64,000 nt of DNA from Psychroflexus maritimus (GTDB taxonomy: Bacteria > Bacteroidota > Bacteroidia > Flavobacteriales > Flavobacteriaceae), in NCBI RefSeq assembly GCF_011089875.1, contig NZ_JAANAS010000072.1, forward strand, positions 58,191 to 122,190, given 5' to 3'. The stretch's first letter is position 1; each line of letters opens with the position of its first letter. A program made the translations under genes and the position numbers. A model generated the notes under the pieces. The model made no database searches, was not told the origin of the DNA, and was given only the letters and a program-made list of their open reading frames with translations. Shown here in pieces: positions 25,347 through 35,156 of the stretch.

Positions 25347-27917
25347 CTAAAATTGTTGACCAATAATAAAATGAGTTTCCCATCCATTTGCTCCTGTATT
25401 ACTTCCAGGAATTGGATCAAAACCATAACCAAAATCAATACCAAGCAATCCAAATTGCGGCATAAATATCCTTAAACCTGCCCCCGCAGATCTACTTAAA
25501 TCAAAAGGTGAATAATTGTCAAATGAATCAAATGCACTACCTGCCTCAAAGAAAGTTAATCCAAAGATTGATGCACTTGGGTTAAGCGTAATAGGGTACC
25601 TTAATTCTAAGGTAAACTTATTGTAAATAGTAGCACCATCATTAAAGCTTTCTTGGGTTACTTCGGTTCTTCTTCTAGGAATAATAGATTGGTTTGGGTA
25701 ACCGCGTAAGGCTATTATTTCTCTTCCATCCATGGCAAAACCGGCCAACCCATCTCCCCCTACAAAGAAACGTTCAAAGGGAGGGATTCCTCGATCATCA
25801 TTATAAGCTCCTAGAAAGCCAAATTCAATATTTTTTCTTAAAATTAAATCTCCTGCAATTTTATTAAACCATTCTCCTTGAAATTTAACCTTATAAAATT
25901 CTAGCCAATCAAAACGTTGTTGGTCAATTCTAGCCAAAGCTTCTTCATCGTTTTCCTCCAAAGCTATGTTACGCTCTTCACTCAAACTCTTGTAATCTAC
26001 CCCATTAAACATAGAATACGGAGGGGTTAATTTAGCTGAAATATTAAAGCGTGAACCTGATTTTGGGAATATAGGGTTGCAACAAGTGTTATCTCTTCTC
26101 AAGGCAAAAGTGAAAGAAAGATTATTTGAGTATCCGTCAGGAAATCTAAACAAGCCAACATTATAATTATTTAAATTAAAGTGTTGATAGCCAACATTCG
26201 CTGATAAGAAGAAATATTCATCTGGTATTCTTAGTTGCTTTCCTAATCCTACATTTATTCCTGTAATAGAGAAGCTTCTACTATTATCTGCACGTCTAGT
26301 AAATGGGTCAAACAAAAACTGTTCTGTTTGAGATAAGGATACCGAAAGTTGTACTGGTTTTCTTCCTCCTAGCCAGGGCTCTACAAAAGTTAAGCTGTAA
26401 TTTCTAAAAGCAATACTAGCTTGTGCTCTTAAGGAAAGCTGTTGACCATCTCCCATAGGTAGTGGTTTCCAAGCATCTTTATCACCTATTCCTCGCAAGG
26501 AGAAATTATTGAAACTTAGACCTAAAGTTCCAATAAAGCCACCACCTCCATAACCACCTTGAAGCTGGATTTGACTTGCGCCTTGTTCTTCTACTTCAAA
26601 CTCTACGTCAACAGTTCCAGCACTAGGATCTACATTTTTTAAATCAGGTTTAATTCCCTCGGGATTAAAATAACCTAGCTGAGATAATTCTCTAGCTGTT
26701 CTCATAATGGCCTGTTTGCTGTACTGTTCTCCTGGGAAAGTCCTTACATTTCTATAAGCTACGTGATCATGGGTGCGGTCGTTTCCTTTTACTGTAACAT
26801 TATCGAAATAAGCTATTTTACCTTCAACAATTCGTATTTCAAAATCAATAGTATCATTATAAACTTTTGTTTCAACAGGAACTACACGCGAAAATAAATA
26901 GCCATTATCTTGATACAAGTCGGTTATGTTTTCTTTTTGCTTCGGCCCTCCTGTTATTTTTTCATCTAACAAAGGTCCATTGTATGGATCTCCTTTTCTA
27001 ATGGCTAATAAACTTGCTAATTCTTGATCTGAATAAACGCTATTTCCAAGAAAAGTAACTTCGCCAAAATAGTATTGATTTCCTTCATTTACCTCTAATT
27101 GAACTTCAACTGTTTTTTCTGAAGTTGGGAACATCGTGTCAGAAACTATTCTTGCATCTCTATATCCATTTTCTTTAAGTTTTTCAACAACTCTTTGCTT
27201 GTCTTCTTTAAAGTCTTCCGGGATATATTTAGAGCGTTTAAAAATTCGGAAGAAATTCTTTTGTTTCGTGTTTTTCATAAACCTTCTAATCTTTCGATCA
27301 GAAAAGGCTTCGTTACCGTTCACTTGTATTTGCGAAACTTTTACTTTTTCTCCGCGTTTTATATTGATTACCATGTCTTCACCAAGCACATTATCCAAGC
27401 TGTCTTTAATTTGCCTAGTGCTTATGATTGGATCAACATTGAGGTATCCTTTTTTGCGGTATTTGTTGGTTAATGCATTTTTAGTATTGGCTAAAAAGCT
27501 CTCTGTAAGCTTGGTGCCTTTTTTAAGCTTGAGTTCCTTCTGGAGTTCTTCTTGTTTTCGCTTTTTAATTCCTCTTATTTTTACTTCATTTAGCTTAGGA
27601 ACCTCATTAATTTCTAACTCTAGATCTACGGTATTTCCTTTTATATCTGCTATATAAAAATTAACATCGCTAAACAAACCAAGATTCCAAAGTTTATTAA
27701 TCACCTGGCTTAAGCGTTCACCAGGGAGGTAAATTTCTTCCCCTTTCTTTAAGCCTGTAAAAGCAATTACCGTCGTTTCGTTGTAGGTGGTAGAGCCGGT
27801 TACTTGAATACTTCCTAGCGTATATTTTTTAGCATCTCCAATTCCTTTGTCTTGCGCAAAAATACTTGAACTAATTGCCAAGAAAAACAAAGCGATTAAC
27901 CACTTTGAAAGTCTCAT
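25347..27917 (-). CDS. bamA: BamA, outer-membrane protein assembly factor
   Basis: An 856-residue outer-membrane protein of the Omp85 family, the central pore of the BAM complex that inserts beta-barrel proteins. It has a signal peptide (start MRLSKWLIALFFLAISSSIFAQ at 27917) and five POTRA-like repeats at about 30-430, including the GNxxxxDRKIRR and VTVKGNDRTHDHVAYRN segments. A 16-strand barrel follows from about 460, ending in a terminal Phe (IIGQQF) as required for insertion. I use the internal ATG because the upstream in-frame codons lie within uppS. The gene starts 4 bases after uppS and is followed by the two Skp genes. The operon porG-uppS-bamA-ompH-ompH is typical of flavobacteria. 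Confidence 0.95.
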   Translation of the reverse strand: MRLSKWLIALFFLAISSSIFAQDKGIGDAKKYTLGSIQVTGSTTYNETTVIAFTGLKKGEEIYLPGERLSQVINKLWNLGLFSDVNFYIADIKGNTVDLELEINEVPKLNEVKIRGIKKRKQEELQKELKLKKGTKLTESFLANTKNALTNKYRKKGYLNVDPIISTRQIKDSLDNVLGEDMVINIKRGEKVKVSQIQVNGNEAFSDRKIRRFMKNTKQKNFFRIFKRSKYIPEDFKEDKQRVVEKLKENGYRDARIVSDTMFPTSEKTVEVQLEVNEGNQYYFGEVTFLGNSVYSDQELASLLAIRKGDPYNGPLLDEKITGGPKQKENITDLYQDNGYLFSRVVPVETKVYNDTIDFEIRIVEGKIAYFDNVTVKGNDRTHDHVAYRNVRTFPGEQYSKQAIMRTARELSQLGYFNPEGIKPDLKNVDPSAGTVDVEFEVEEQGASQIQLQGGYGGGGFIGTLGLSFNNFSLRGIGDKDAWKPLPMGDGQQLSLRAQASIAFRNYSLTFVEPWLGGRKPVQLSVSLSQTEQFLFDPFTRRADNSRSFSITGINVGLGKQLRIPDEYFFLSANVGYQHFNLNNYNVGLFRFPDGYSNNLSFTFALRRDNTCCNPIFPKSGSRFNISAKLTPPYSMFNGVDYKSLSEERNIALEENDEEALARIDQQRFDWLEFYKVKFQGEWFNKIAGDLILRKNIEFGFLGAYNDDRGIPPFERFFVGGDGLAGFAMDGREIIALRGYPNQSIIPRRRTEVTQESFNDGATIYNKFTLELRYPITLNPSASIFGLTFFEAGSAFDSFDNYSPFDLSRSAGAGLRIFMPQFGLLGIDFGYGFDPIPGSNTGANGWETHFIIGQQF

Positions 27918-27921
27918 TTTA

Positions 27922-28653
27922 TTAAAGTTGTTCACTAGTCTTTCCAAATCTTCTTTCTCTTTTTTGGTAATTATAAATTGCATCAAAAAGGTGTTCTCTT
28001 CTAAAGTCAGGCCATAAAACATCACAAAAATAAAGCTCTGCATAAGCTATTTGCCATAATAAAAAATTACTTATACGTTGTTCTCCACTGGTTCTAATTA
28101 ACAAATCAACATCTGGTAAATCAAAAGTGTATAAATGTTGATTAATTAATTGATCCGTAATTTCATTAAGTTGAATTGAGCCTTTTTTCACTTTTTCACT
28201 TATGCGTTGAACCATACATTTTATTTCTTCTCTGGAGCCATAGCTGAGTGCTAAAGTAAGCGTCATCTGTGAATTTTGACAAGTCTTAGCTATTACTTCT
28301 TCAAGTTCTATTTGAGCTTTATCTGGTAAAGTATTTAAGTTACCAACAGAATTTAATCGAATGTTGTTTTTTTGAAGTGTGGGCAGTTCTTTTTTCAATG
28401 AGCTAACCAAAAGTTTCATTAATTGATTAACTTCAAACTTAGGTCGGTTCCAGTTTTCTGTTGAAAATGCAAAAAGGGTAAGGTTTTTAATTCCAAGTTC
28501 AGCGCTATATTCCACTGCTTCTCGAACCGATTTTGCGCCTTTTTCATGGCCCGCAACCCGAAGCAAACCTTGTTTTTTTGCCCAACGACCATTGCCATCC
28601 ATAATGATAGCTACATGTTTAGGGATTTTATGTTTACTTAGCTCTTTTTCCAT
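27922..28653 (-). CDS. uppS: Undecaprenyl diphosphate synthase (cis-isoprenyl transferase)
   Basis: Extends farnesyl diphosphate with isopentenyl diphosphate to undecaprenyl diphosphate, the lipid carrier for peptidoglycan and surface sugars. The 243-residue protein has the catalytic IIMDGNGRWAKK with Asp19, then AGHEKGA, LTLALSYGSREEI and DLLIRTSGEQRISNF, which are the conserved family blocks. Length is typical. Its ATG shares one base with the porG stop (TAATG) and its stop is 4 bases from bamA, so all three are probably on one transcript and translationally coupled. Certain. Confidence 0.96.
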   Translation of the reverse strand: MEKELSKHKIPKHVAIIMDGNGRWAKKQGLLRVAGHEKGAKSVREAVEYSAELGIKNLTLFAFSTENWNRPKFEVNQLMKLLVSSLKKELPTLQKNNIRLNSVGNLNTLPDKAQIELEEVIAKTCQNSQMTLTLALSYGSREEIKCMVQRISEKVKKGSIQLNEITDQLINQHLYTFDLPDVDLLIRTSGEQRISNFLLWQIAYAELYFCDVLWPDFRREHLFDAIYNYQKRERRFGKTSEQL

Positions 28654-29357
28654 TAAAAATTACAATAACATGGCTTTCTTCCAAAAGAATACGTTAGTAC
28701 TAGACCTGCAAACATATACCAATCATTTGTATTAGCATTACCAAATGCCGGAAAATTATTATCTCCTAGCTCGCTTGGTGCGCTTCCGTCTAAATTATCG
28801 GTAAAGGTATATCTAGCACCAAATTCTCCAGCTATAACGAAATGGTCTCCAAAATTCATTTTTAAGCCAATTACCATAGGAATTGCAAAATTTGTATTTC
28901 GATCACCACGTGTTAACTGATCACCTTGTACAAAGTGGTGGTGACTTAAGAAAAAGGTAGGACCAGTGTATAAATAAGGTACAATTTCAGATTTATGGTT
29001 GTGCGGATCCCACTCCCAAAAAGTATATTCTATACCCACAGAAAACTCGTCTATATCTGTATTAAAAAAATAACCTCTTGCTATTTTAGCGTTGTTATCT
29101 GAGCGCAAATCGTCATCAAAAGTGCGCAAGCGCATATATGAAAACCTAAATGAATGTCGTGTACTCCGATTCCATTTAAAAATGGCTCCAAAGCTTCCTT
29201 TGTTTCGGTGCAGATAGTCTTTAGGATTCATAAATGAAGTAGAACCCACATCGCCAGAAAAATTAGTTCCCCCTAAGATTAAGCCTACCTCATACGTCTG
29301 AGATTGCGCAAATCCAAATGTCAAAAGCCCAATAAATGCTAACAACCTGTACTTCAT
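28653..29357 (-). CDS. porG: DUF6089/PorG-like outer-membrane barrel protein
   Basis: A 234-residue exported protein. It starts MKYRLLAFIGLLTFGFAQSQT (signal peptide) and continues with alternating hydrophobic/polar strands, GTNFSGDVGSTSFMNPKDY and a C-terminal barrel end with SFGRKPCYCNF. This is the DUF6089 family, to which PorG of the type IX secretion system belongs, and it sits ahead of uppS as usual in flavobacteria. A role in type IX secretion is inferred from the family; no other type IX gene is in the window. A transposable element lies 80 bases upstream of the start. Confidence 0.8.
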   Translation of the reverse strand: MKYRLLAFIGLLTFGFAQSQTYEVGLILGGTNFSGDVGSTSFMNPKDYLHRNKGSFGAIFKWNRSTRHSFRFSYMRLRTFDDDLRSDNNAKIARGYFFNTDIDEFSVGIEYTFWEWDPHNHKSEIVPYLYTGPTFFLSHHHFVQGDQLTRGDRNTNFAIPMVIGLKMNFGDHFVIAGEFGARYTFTDNLDGSAPSELGDNNFPAFGNANTNDWYMFAGLVLTYSFGRKPCYCNF

Positions 29358-29436
29358 AGAATTTTAAAAGGGTGCAAATATAATAATTATAGATTGCCCT
29401 AGTGTTTTTTTATTTAAAATTGAAAAAGATATTTTA

Positions 29437-29600
29437 TACCAATTTAACCATCAAATGATGCTATTTAGCTCTTTCATTTTTCCATATATTTCCTTGTTCA
29501 CAATTTCCGCCCCGTACGTTCACGATGCAAATTATTCACAGCGCTTTATATGAAAAAAGCAATTTCGCTCTCTTAACGACATTTAATAGTCAAATTGGTA
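29437..29600 (+). mobile_element. Non-autonomous palindromic element, family 1, copy 2
   Basis: A 164-bp copy of the element at 18132-18295, same orientation, with TACCA...TGGTA ends and TTA on both sides (29434-29436 and 29601-29603). It differs from copy 1 at about 14 positions by eye, clustered near the centre. It sits 80 bases upstream of porG and 69 bases past the nadK stop codon, so it may separate the nadK and porG-uppS-bamA transcripts or supply regulatory signals to the latter. No other feature was seen in the 311-base gap. Confidence 0.88.
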
Positions 29601-29668
29601 TTAGCTGAAAAATCAACTATCCTAAAAACGAAAGGGAATTTAATTTATTTCATTTAGCGGCAGTAAAA

Positions 29669-30553
29669 TTAATGCTTGAAATTTCTACTGTCTTCGCCCC
29701 ACAATAATTTTTTCCGAAGGGTTTGCAAAAATGAATCGGATTTTAAACTCACTAAGCGAAGTTCAAAATTTGCTTTATTCACTGTGATTTCTGTTGAAGA
29801 ATCTACGGTAAATACTTTTGAATCTACCGAAATCATAAAGTCTTGTTCTCTAGTTTTAACGTTGAACTTAGTAGGGTGATAATCTGGAAAGATTAATGGA
29901 CGAGCATTTAGATTATGTGGCGCAATTGGGGTTAATGCAAAAGAATTACTTTCTGGGGTAATTATAGGGCCTCCACAACTTAACGAATAACCTGTAGATC
30001 CTGTAGGGGTTGACAAAATTATGCCATCCGACCAATACGCGTTGAGAAACTCGTTATTTAACCAAGTTTCAACGGTAATCATTGAGGTTGTATTTCTTCT
30101 AGAAATAGCCATTTCATTGAGGGCATAACAAGATTCAGGAAAATTAGAAGCCGTTGTTTTCACTTCTAACAAACTCCGGTTAGAAAGGGTGTATTCTTTA
30201 TTCAAAATTTCAGTGATAGCAGGCTGTATTTCTTCCTTATGAATACTGGCCAAAAAGCCTAAGCGCCCTGTATTAATTCCCACAATAGGAATAGGGTAAT
30301 GCTTCACAAAATCAACTGCAGAAAGTATAGTTCCATCTCCACCCAATGAAAAAAACAGCTCAAAACTACTATCTAAATTTTCAAAGGTTGAATATTGATT
30401 TTTATGACCTAAAATAGACTTTTCTAGTAACATTTGGTAATAGTCCTGCTCAATGTGAACTTCAATTGAATTTTGAGCTAAAGTAGCTAGGAGTTGTTTT
30501 ATATATTTACCAGAATCAGGATAAAAAAACTGACCAAAAACAGCGACTTTCAT
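29669..30553 (-). CDS. nadK: NAD kinase
   Basis: Phosphorylates NAD to NADP with ATP or polyphosphate in the cytosol. The 294-residue protein has the kinase GGDG motif at 71-74 (SLGGDGTIL) and the downstream NTGRLGFLA and SDGIILSTPTGSTGYSLSCG blocks of the family. Length is normal. It starts 3 bases after the CBS-domain gene, so the pair is probably co-transcribed. This CBS-nadK order is common in flavobacteria. Identity is certain; the symbol follows the standard name. Confidence 0.96.
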   Translation of the reverse strand: MKVAVFGQFFYPDSGKYIKQLLATLAQNSIEVHIEQDYYQMLLEKSILGHKNQYSTFENLDSSFELFFSLGGDGTILSAVDFVKHYPIPIVGINTGRLGFLASIHKEEIQPAITEILNKEYTLSNRSLLEVKTTASNFPESCYALNEMAISRRNTTSMITVETWLNNEFLNAYWSDGIILSTPTGSTGYSLSCGGPIITPESNSFALTPIAPHNLNARPLIFPDYHPTKFNVKTREQDFMISVDSKVFTVDSSTEITVNKANFELRLVSLKSDSFLQTLRKKLLWGEDSRNFKH

Positions 30554-30556
30554 GCA

Positions 30557-31213
30557 CTATATATTTAAGTATTTATCTAAATAAGCGGAATTCTCTCTGA
30601 GGTTTTCTGAATGTAAATCATTCTGATGAAAAGACAATATTTCATAATCATAACGGCGTAGCGCTTGAAGCACTTCATTCATTCCGTTGTGGTCTATGCG
30701 TAACGAAAGTTCTATAAATTGCTCGTCTAACTTAGACGTATAAACACCTAAAATTTTGGCATTCTGACTTTCAACAATTTGGGCTATTTCTGAATATGAA
30801 AAATCTATCCTTTTTTTCCTAAGTGAAATTTCTTCGCCTCTAAAATTAAGGAATGGTAAATCGCTAAATTTATTTAAGAAGTCGTCTAAATGAATAATCC
30901 CTATCCATTCTTCATTTTCATTCAATACCGGAAGAATATCAGTTTGATTTACAGCAAATTCGTTAAGCAACAACAAATCTGAAATCTCTTCAGTAATAAA
31001 AAACTTTCTAATTAAATAGGCGTGATTGTTCAACCTATCATTAAATGAAATCCCCGCTAAATCTTCAACAGAAATACATCCCAAATAAACCCCCTCATTA
31101 ATTACAGGTAAGTTTTTTTGAAAATGTTCTATGGCGTAAGCATGTAATTTACCTACCTCATCTTCTAACTTAAAACTAGAACTATTTGTTTCTATTAATT
31201 CTTGTACAGGCAT
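30557..31213 (-). CDS. CBS-domain protein
   Basis: A 218-residue cytosolic protein. The N-terminal half (about 1-130) carries two degenerate CBS motifs (a segment with PVINEGVYLGCISVEDLAG and another with DILPVLNENEEWIGIIHLDDF), the pair that usually binds adenosine nucleotides. The second half (about 135-218) resembles an ACT-like or small ligand-binding domain with IDFSYSEIAQIVES. It is 3 bases upstream of nadK. A nucleotide-sensing regulator is a reasonable guess, but no reaction can be assigned. Confidence 0.75.
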   Translation of the reverse strand: MPVQELIETNSSSFKLEDEVGKLHAYAIEHFQKNLPVINEGVYLGCISVEDLAGISFNDRLNNHAYLIRKFFITEEISDLLLLNEFAVNQTDILPVLNENEEWIGIIHLDDFLNKFSDLPFLNFRGEEISLRKKRIDFSYSEIAQIVESQNAKILGVYTSKLDEQFIELSLRIDHNGMNEVLQALRRYDYEILSFHQNDLHSENLRENSAYLDKYLNI

Positions 31214-31455
31214 ATTATCTAAATATAATGCAAAGTAACAATTTAAACTTTGAAGCGGATAAAATAGAAGTGAATTTTATGAATATAATACGGTTTCTGC
31301 CTTAAACTCACACTATGCATTAGAGAATGTATTTTCACCCACACTTCGGTACAATTTTATTTCCTCTTTTGAGCTTTAATATTAACTGGCTTTCTCACGG
31401 GCGAAGACAGACGAATTTGACCTGAAAAAAAATAGAAATGAAAGAAAAATTACTT

Positions 31456-31989
31456 CTAACCAATAAACCTTGGGTCAACGGGCATTATTGTGCCGCAGTT
31501 GTTGCAGGTTCTTTTTTCTTCATCGGTGTAAAAGTCCTTAAAATGACCTAAGAAGTCTTTCTCAATATCTTTTAATGGAAAATATACTTCATGTAATTTG
31601 TGATTACAATGATCACAAAACCACATTAATCCGTCTTGCAGATTGGTTCCTTTGCGCTTTCTTTCCACCACTAAACCCACCGAACCTTCGTGACGCACCG
31701 GCGAATGTGGAACATTTGGGGGATTTAAATACATATCACCTGGCCCTAACTTCATGGTTTTCTTTTGACCTTCATCCTGAATGTGAACTTCAATAGTTCC
31801 CTCCAATTGAAAAAACAATTCTTCTGTTTCATTAAAATGGTAGTCGTTTCTAGCATTTGGTCCACCAACAATCATAACAATGTAGTCGTCAGATTCGGTA
31901 TATAAATTTTTATTGCCTACAGGAGGCTTGAGTAAGTTTCTATTTTCTTCGATCCACTTATTTAAATTGAAAGGCTTGCTCACTGCCAT
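31456..31989 (-). CDS. nbaC: 3-hydroxyanthranilate 3,4-dioxygenase
   Basis: Opens the ring of 3-hydroxyanthranilate with O2 on the kynurenine route toward quinolinate/NAD or tryptophan breakdown. The 177-residue cupin has the iron ligands His51, Glu57 and His95 in the standard positions, the substrate Arg47 and Arg99, and two C-terminal CxxC pairs (Cys125/128 and Cys162/165) that bind the extra rubredoxin-like iron in bacterial enzymes. It stands alone, with no other kynurenine gene in the window. Upstream is a 368-base gap holding repeats. Identity is firm; the symbol is by homology. Confidence 0.94.
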   Translation of the reverse strand: MAVSKPFNLNKWIEENRNLLKPPVGNKNLYTESDDYIVMIVGGPNARNDYHFNETEELFFQLEGTIEVHIQDEGQKKTMKLGPGDMYLNPPNVPHSPVRHEGSVGLVVERKRKGTNLQDGLMWFCDHCNHKLHEVYFPLKDIEKDFLGHFKDFYTDEEKRTCNNCGTIMPVDPRFIG

Positions 31990-32094
31990 CTTGTTGTGAT
32001 TTTTGAATTATGTGGCTAAAAATAAGTATTTCTTTTGAAATTTAAGCGTGATTGTAGATTAGTCTTCTAATAAAAATTTATGTTTTTTATGAAA

Positions 32095-32335
32095 GCATAA
32101 TGACCCAGCTCAAAAAACACCCATAAAAATATTGGGCTAAAGCCCATCATGAACCTTCAAAAATTACAAACGGGATAAATCCCGTTCCTATTGATCAATG
32201 AATAATGGTTTCCTTTTAAAGGAAATCAAAAACCTCAATTTAAATGAAAATATAAAAAAAAATAAAAAAAACCATTTTTAATGAGGGGAATTCAATAGCC
32301 CCCATCTTTAGATGGGGGTTAAAAAAAACTAATCC
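32095..32335. repeat. Cluster of REP-like palindromes
   Basis: Four palindromes in 190 bases, all with a TAAA/TTTA centre: TGGGCTAAAGCCCA (32133-32146), ACGGGATAAATCCCGT (32170-32185), a TTTCC...GGAAA palindrome (32209-32225) and CCCCCATCTTTAGATGGGGG (32299-32318). They fill most of the 368-base gap between the HAAO start and the next gene, and nothing else is seen there. The last one matches 51155-51186 in its core. They look like REP elements, usually moved by a Y1-type transposase; none is in the window. Confidence 0.7.
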
Positions 32336-32357
32336 TCTTCGGCTTTAGCTAAATAAC

Positions 32358-32750
32358 TTACTTGGCTAAAATTCCTTTTTCAGGAACAACGGGTAAGTGC
32401 TTCGCTTTGCTTGTTTTGATGCTTTTAGAAGAGAAGACAAAAGTTTTATCATACATCTTTCCGTCTTTAAAATAAGTCACCATAAATCTATTTTCAATTT
32501 GAAGCAAATCTTCATGAAGAAATTCGAGCTTAGCAAAAGATTTTGCTGGTAAATGAGCTATGCTTTTTCTTAAAACTGAAGTTGTTTTTTGCTTAGCTCC
32601 CTTAGAAACCACCAAGACAGTTTCAATGGCTTCTTGAAGATTATTGATTAAATAGACGTTCCATTCGTGGGTATTAAACGACTCATTATGTACGTAAATA
32701 GCGGCAACGTGAACATCTACAACTTCAGGAATTGTAATATCTTTCTTCAT
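32358..32750 (-). CDS. Hypothetical protein (130 residues)
   Basis: A soluble-looking protein of 130 residues, MKKDITIPEVVDVHVAAIYV onward, with no signal peptide, membrane helix, cysteine cluster or catalytic motif. The alternating beta pattern and the mid-region AHLPAKSFAKLEF suggest a small beta-rich fold. It starts 9 bases after pheS on the same strand, so it is probably co-transcribed with it. I do not recognise a family, and nothing in the sequence assigns a role. Its downstream flank is the palindrome cluster. Confidence 0.65.
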   Translation of the reverse strand: MKKDITIPEVVDVHVAAIYVHNESFNTHEWNVYLINNLQEAIETVLVVSKGAKQKTTSVLRKSIAHLPAKSFAKLEFLHEDLLQIENRFMVTYFKDGKMYDKTFVFSSKSIKTSKAKHLPVVPEKGILAK

Positions 32751-32759
32751 GGATAAAAA

Positions 32760-33782
32760 CTAAATACTAGATTTAAATTGCTCCAGAAAACGCGCATCAT
32801 TTTCATAGAACATTCTAATATCTCCAATTTGATACAACAACATAGCAATACGTTCAATCCCCATTCCAAAAGCAAAGCCAGAGTATTTTTCTGGGTCAAT
32901 ATTGCAATTGGTTAAAACATTGGGATCAACCATTCCGCAACCCATAATCTCTAGCCAACCGGTGCCTTTGGTAATTCGGTAATCGGTTTCTGTTTCTAAC
33001 CCCCAATAAATATCTACTTCGGCGCTAGGTTCTGTGAAGGGAAAGTAAGAGGGTCTTAATCTAATTTTAGATTTTCCAAAAAGCTGTTTCGTAAAATAAA
33101 GTAAGGTTTGTTTAAGGTCTGAAAACGAAACTTTTTTATCAATATACAAACCCTCTACTTGATGAAAAATACAGTGAGAACGAGCAGAAATATCTTCATT
33201 TCTAAAAACGCGTCCCGGACTTATAGTTCTAATTGGCGGTTGATTTTCTTCCATGTATCTCACTTGCACGCTAGAGGTATGAGTTCTAAGTAAGATATCT
33301 TTAGGGTCACGTTGCACAAAAAAGGTGTCTTGCATATCTCTTGCTGGATGATGTTCGGGCAAGTTAAGCGCAGTAAAATTATGCCAATCGTCTTCAATCT
33401 CTGGTCCTTCAGAAACATTGAAACCAATATTAGCAAAAATCTCAATAATTTGATTTTTTACTATAGAAATAGGGTGTCTTGATCCAATTTCTGAAGGCTC
33501 GGCCGGGCGGGTTAAATCGCCATAAACACCTATTTCCTCTTGCTTATTCTCTAGGGCTTCTTTTAATTCCTTAACTTTTTCGGTGGCTAAGGTTTTTAAT
33601 TCATTAAGGGTTTTACCAAATTCTTTTTTTTCTTCGTTAGGCACTTCTTTAAAGGCCTTGAAAAAATCGTTCATTAAGCCTTTTTTGCCTAAATATTTAA
33701 TTCTAAATTCTTCAATTTGCTGCAAATCTTCAGATTGAAATGCTTCAACTTCCTTAATGTGTGACTTTATTTCTTGGATCAT
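32760..33782 (-). CDS. pheS: Phenylalanyl-tRNA synthetase alpha subunit
   Basis: Charges tRNA-Phe together with the beta subunit (encoded elsewhere). The 340-residue protein has the N-terminal coiled-coil domain (about 1-85) and the class-II catalytic core with motif 2 ([19 protein letters not shown]) and motif 3 ([14 protein letters not shown] near the C-terminus), followed by the end [12 protein letters not shown]. Length is typical. In front lies a 204-base gap shared with the divergent aroC. It is the first gene of a pair with the 130-residue hypothetical. Certain. Confidence 0.97.
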   Translation of the reverse strand: MIQEIKSHIKEVEAFQSEDLQQIEEFRIKYLGKKGLMNDFFKAFKEVPNEEKKEFGKTLNELKTLATEKVKELKEALENKQEEIGVYGDLTRPAEPSEIGSRHPISIVKNQIIEIFANIGFNVSEGPEIEDDWHNFTALNLPEHHPARDMQDTFFVQRDPKDILLRTHTSSVQVRYMEENQPPIRTISPGRVFRNEDISARSHCIFHQVEGLYIDKKVSFSDLKQTLLYFTKQLFGKSKIRLRPSYFPFTEPSAEVDIYWGLETETDYRITKGTGWLEIMGCGMVDPNVLTNCNIDPEKYSGFAFGMGIERIAMLLYQIGDIRMFYENDARFLEQFKSSI

Positions 33783-33986
33783 AGTCGTTTTAATGAACCT
33801 GCAAATTTAATAGATTTATGCGAATAGATTAAGAATATCGGAAAATTCTTACAGCCTTGAGGTATTTTGATTTCTAATTGTTGCAACTAAGACAAAAACC
33901 AAAAATTACAGGTATCCAATTATTTTTCAAGCTCAAATATTTCATACCTCAACGCTATTGTTTACTTTCGCTTTAAAGTTAAATTT

Positions 33987-35060
33987 ATGCCTGGAAACAC
34001 ATTTGGAAGTTTTTTTAAATTGACCACTTTTGGCGAATCGCATGGTGTGGCCATTGGCGGAATAATTGATGGATGCCCGGCAGGTATAAAAATTGACTTA
34101 GCTACGATTCAAAAAGAACTTGACCGAAGAAAACCTGGACAATCGGCTATCGTTACGCAACGTAAAGAAAGTGACGAGGTGGTTTTTAAATCCGGAATTT
34201 TTGAAGGGATTACAACAGGAACTCCTATTGCTTTTGAAATCAAAAATAAAGATGCAAAATCGAAAGATTATTCGCACATTAAAGACGTCTATCGACCTAG
34301 TCATGCTGATTTTACTTATCAAAAAAAATACGGACATAGAGATTACCGTGGCGGAGGTAGGTCTAGCGCGAGAGAAACTGCTTCAAGAGTAGTTGCTGGC
34401 GCATTAGCAAAACAAGTTTTAAGGTCTGTTTCTTTTCATGCTTTCACTTTTTCGGTAGGAAATCTAAGTCTTGTCCAGCCTGTAGAGGAAATTGATTTTT
34501 CTCTAACAGAAAAAAGTATTACGCGTTGTCCAGACCCAAATCTAGCTTCGCAAATGGAAGAATACATTAAAAAAGTTAGAAAAAAAGGCGACACTGTTGG
34601 TGGTGTGGTGGCTTGTGTTATAAAAAATGTGCCCGTGGGCTTGGGTGAACCTGTTTTTGACAAACTTCACGCCGAATTAGGTAAAGCTATGCTTTCCATT
34701 AATGCCGTTAAGGGTTTTGAAATAGGAAGTGGCTTTGAGGGAACAAAAATGCTTGGAAGCCAACATAATGATGCCATTTTAAAAAATGAACGTACAGGCT
34801 CAAATTATAGCGGAGGCGTGCAAGGAGGAATTAGTAACGGAATGCCTATTTATTTTAAAGTAGCTTTTAAACCAGTAGCTACTTTAATGCAAGATCAAAA
34901 AAGCATTGATGTGCATCAAAAAGAAGCGCAAGTAAAAGGCAAAGGAAGGCACGACCCTTGTGTAGTTCCTCGCGCAGTACCCATTGTTGAAGCCATGGCA
35001 GCATTAGTGATTTTAGACCAACTCCTGCTCCATCAAGCAAGAAAAGAATTTGAATTTTAA
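33987..35060 (+). CDS. aroC: Chorismate synthase
   Basis: Catalyses the last shikimate-pathway step, from 5-enolpyruvyl-shikimate 3-phosphate to chorismate, needing reduced FMN. The 357-residue protein has all three family signatures: [10 protein letters not shown] near residue 14, [17 protein letters not shown] near 115, and [16 protein letters not shown] near the C-terminus. Length is normal. It is a single gene on +, divergent from pheS. A TACTTTCG segment just upstream differs from the -7 consensus by one base and may be its promoter. Certain. Confidence 0.96.
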   Translation: MPGNTFGSFFKLTTFGESHGVAIGGIIDGCPAGIKIDLATIQKELDRRKPGQSAIVTQRKESDEVVFKSGIFEGITTGTPIAFEIKNKDAKSKDYSHIKDVYRPSHADFTYQKKYGHRDYRGGGRSSARETASRVVAGALAKQVLRSVSFHAFTFSVGNLSLVQPVEEIDFSLTEKSITRCPDPNLASQMEEYIKKVRKKGDTVGGVVACVIKNVPVGLGEPVFDKLHAELGKAMLSINAVKGFEIGSGFEGTKMLGSQHNDAILKNERTGSNYSGGVQGGISNGMPIYFKVAFKPVATLMQDQKSIDVHQKEAQVKGKGRHDPCVVPRAVPIVEAMAALVILDQLLLHQARKEFEF

Positions 35061-35156
35061 TCAAGCAAATGAAACACTTAGGTATAATTATCCTCTAAAC
35101 AAGGCAATAATCGTAAGTCATATACCTGTCCAATACTTAACACTAAAACAACACAA

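Noticed and set aside
27918-28043. Longer start for bamA
   Set aside because: The added codons lie inside uppS and precede a proper signal peptide that begins at 27917.
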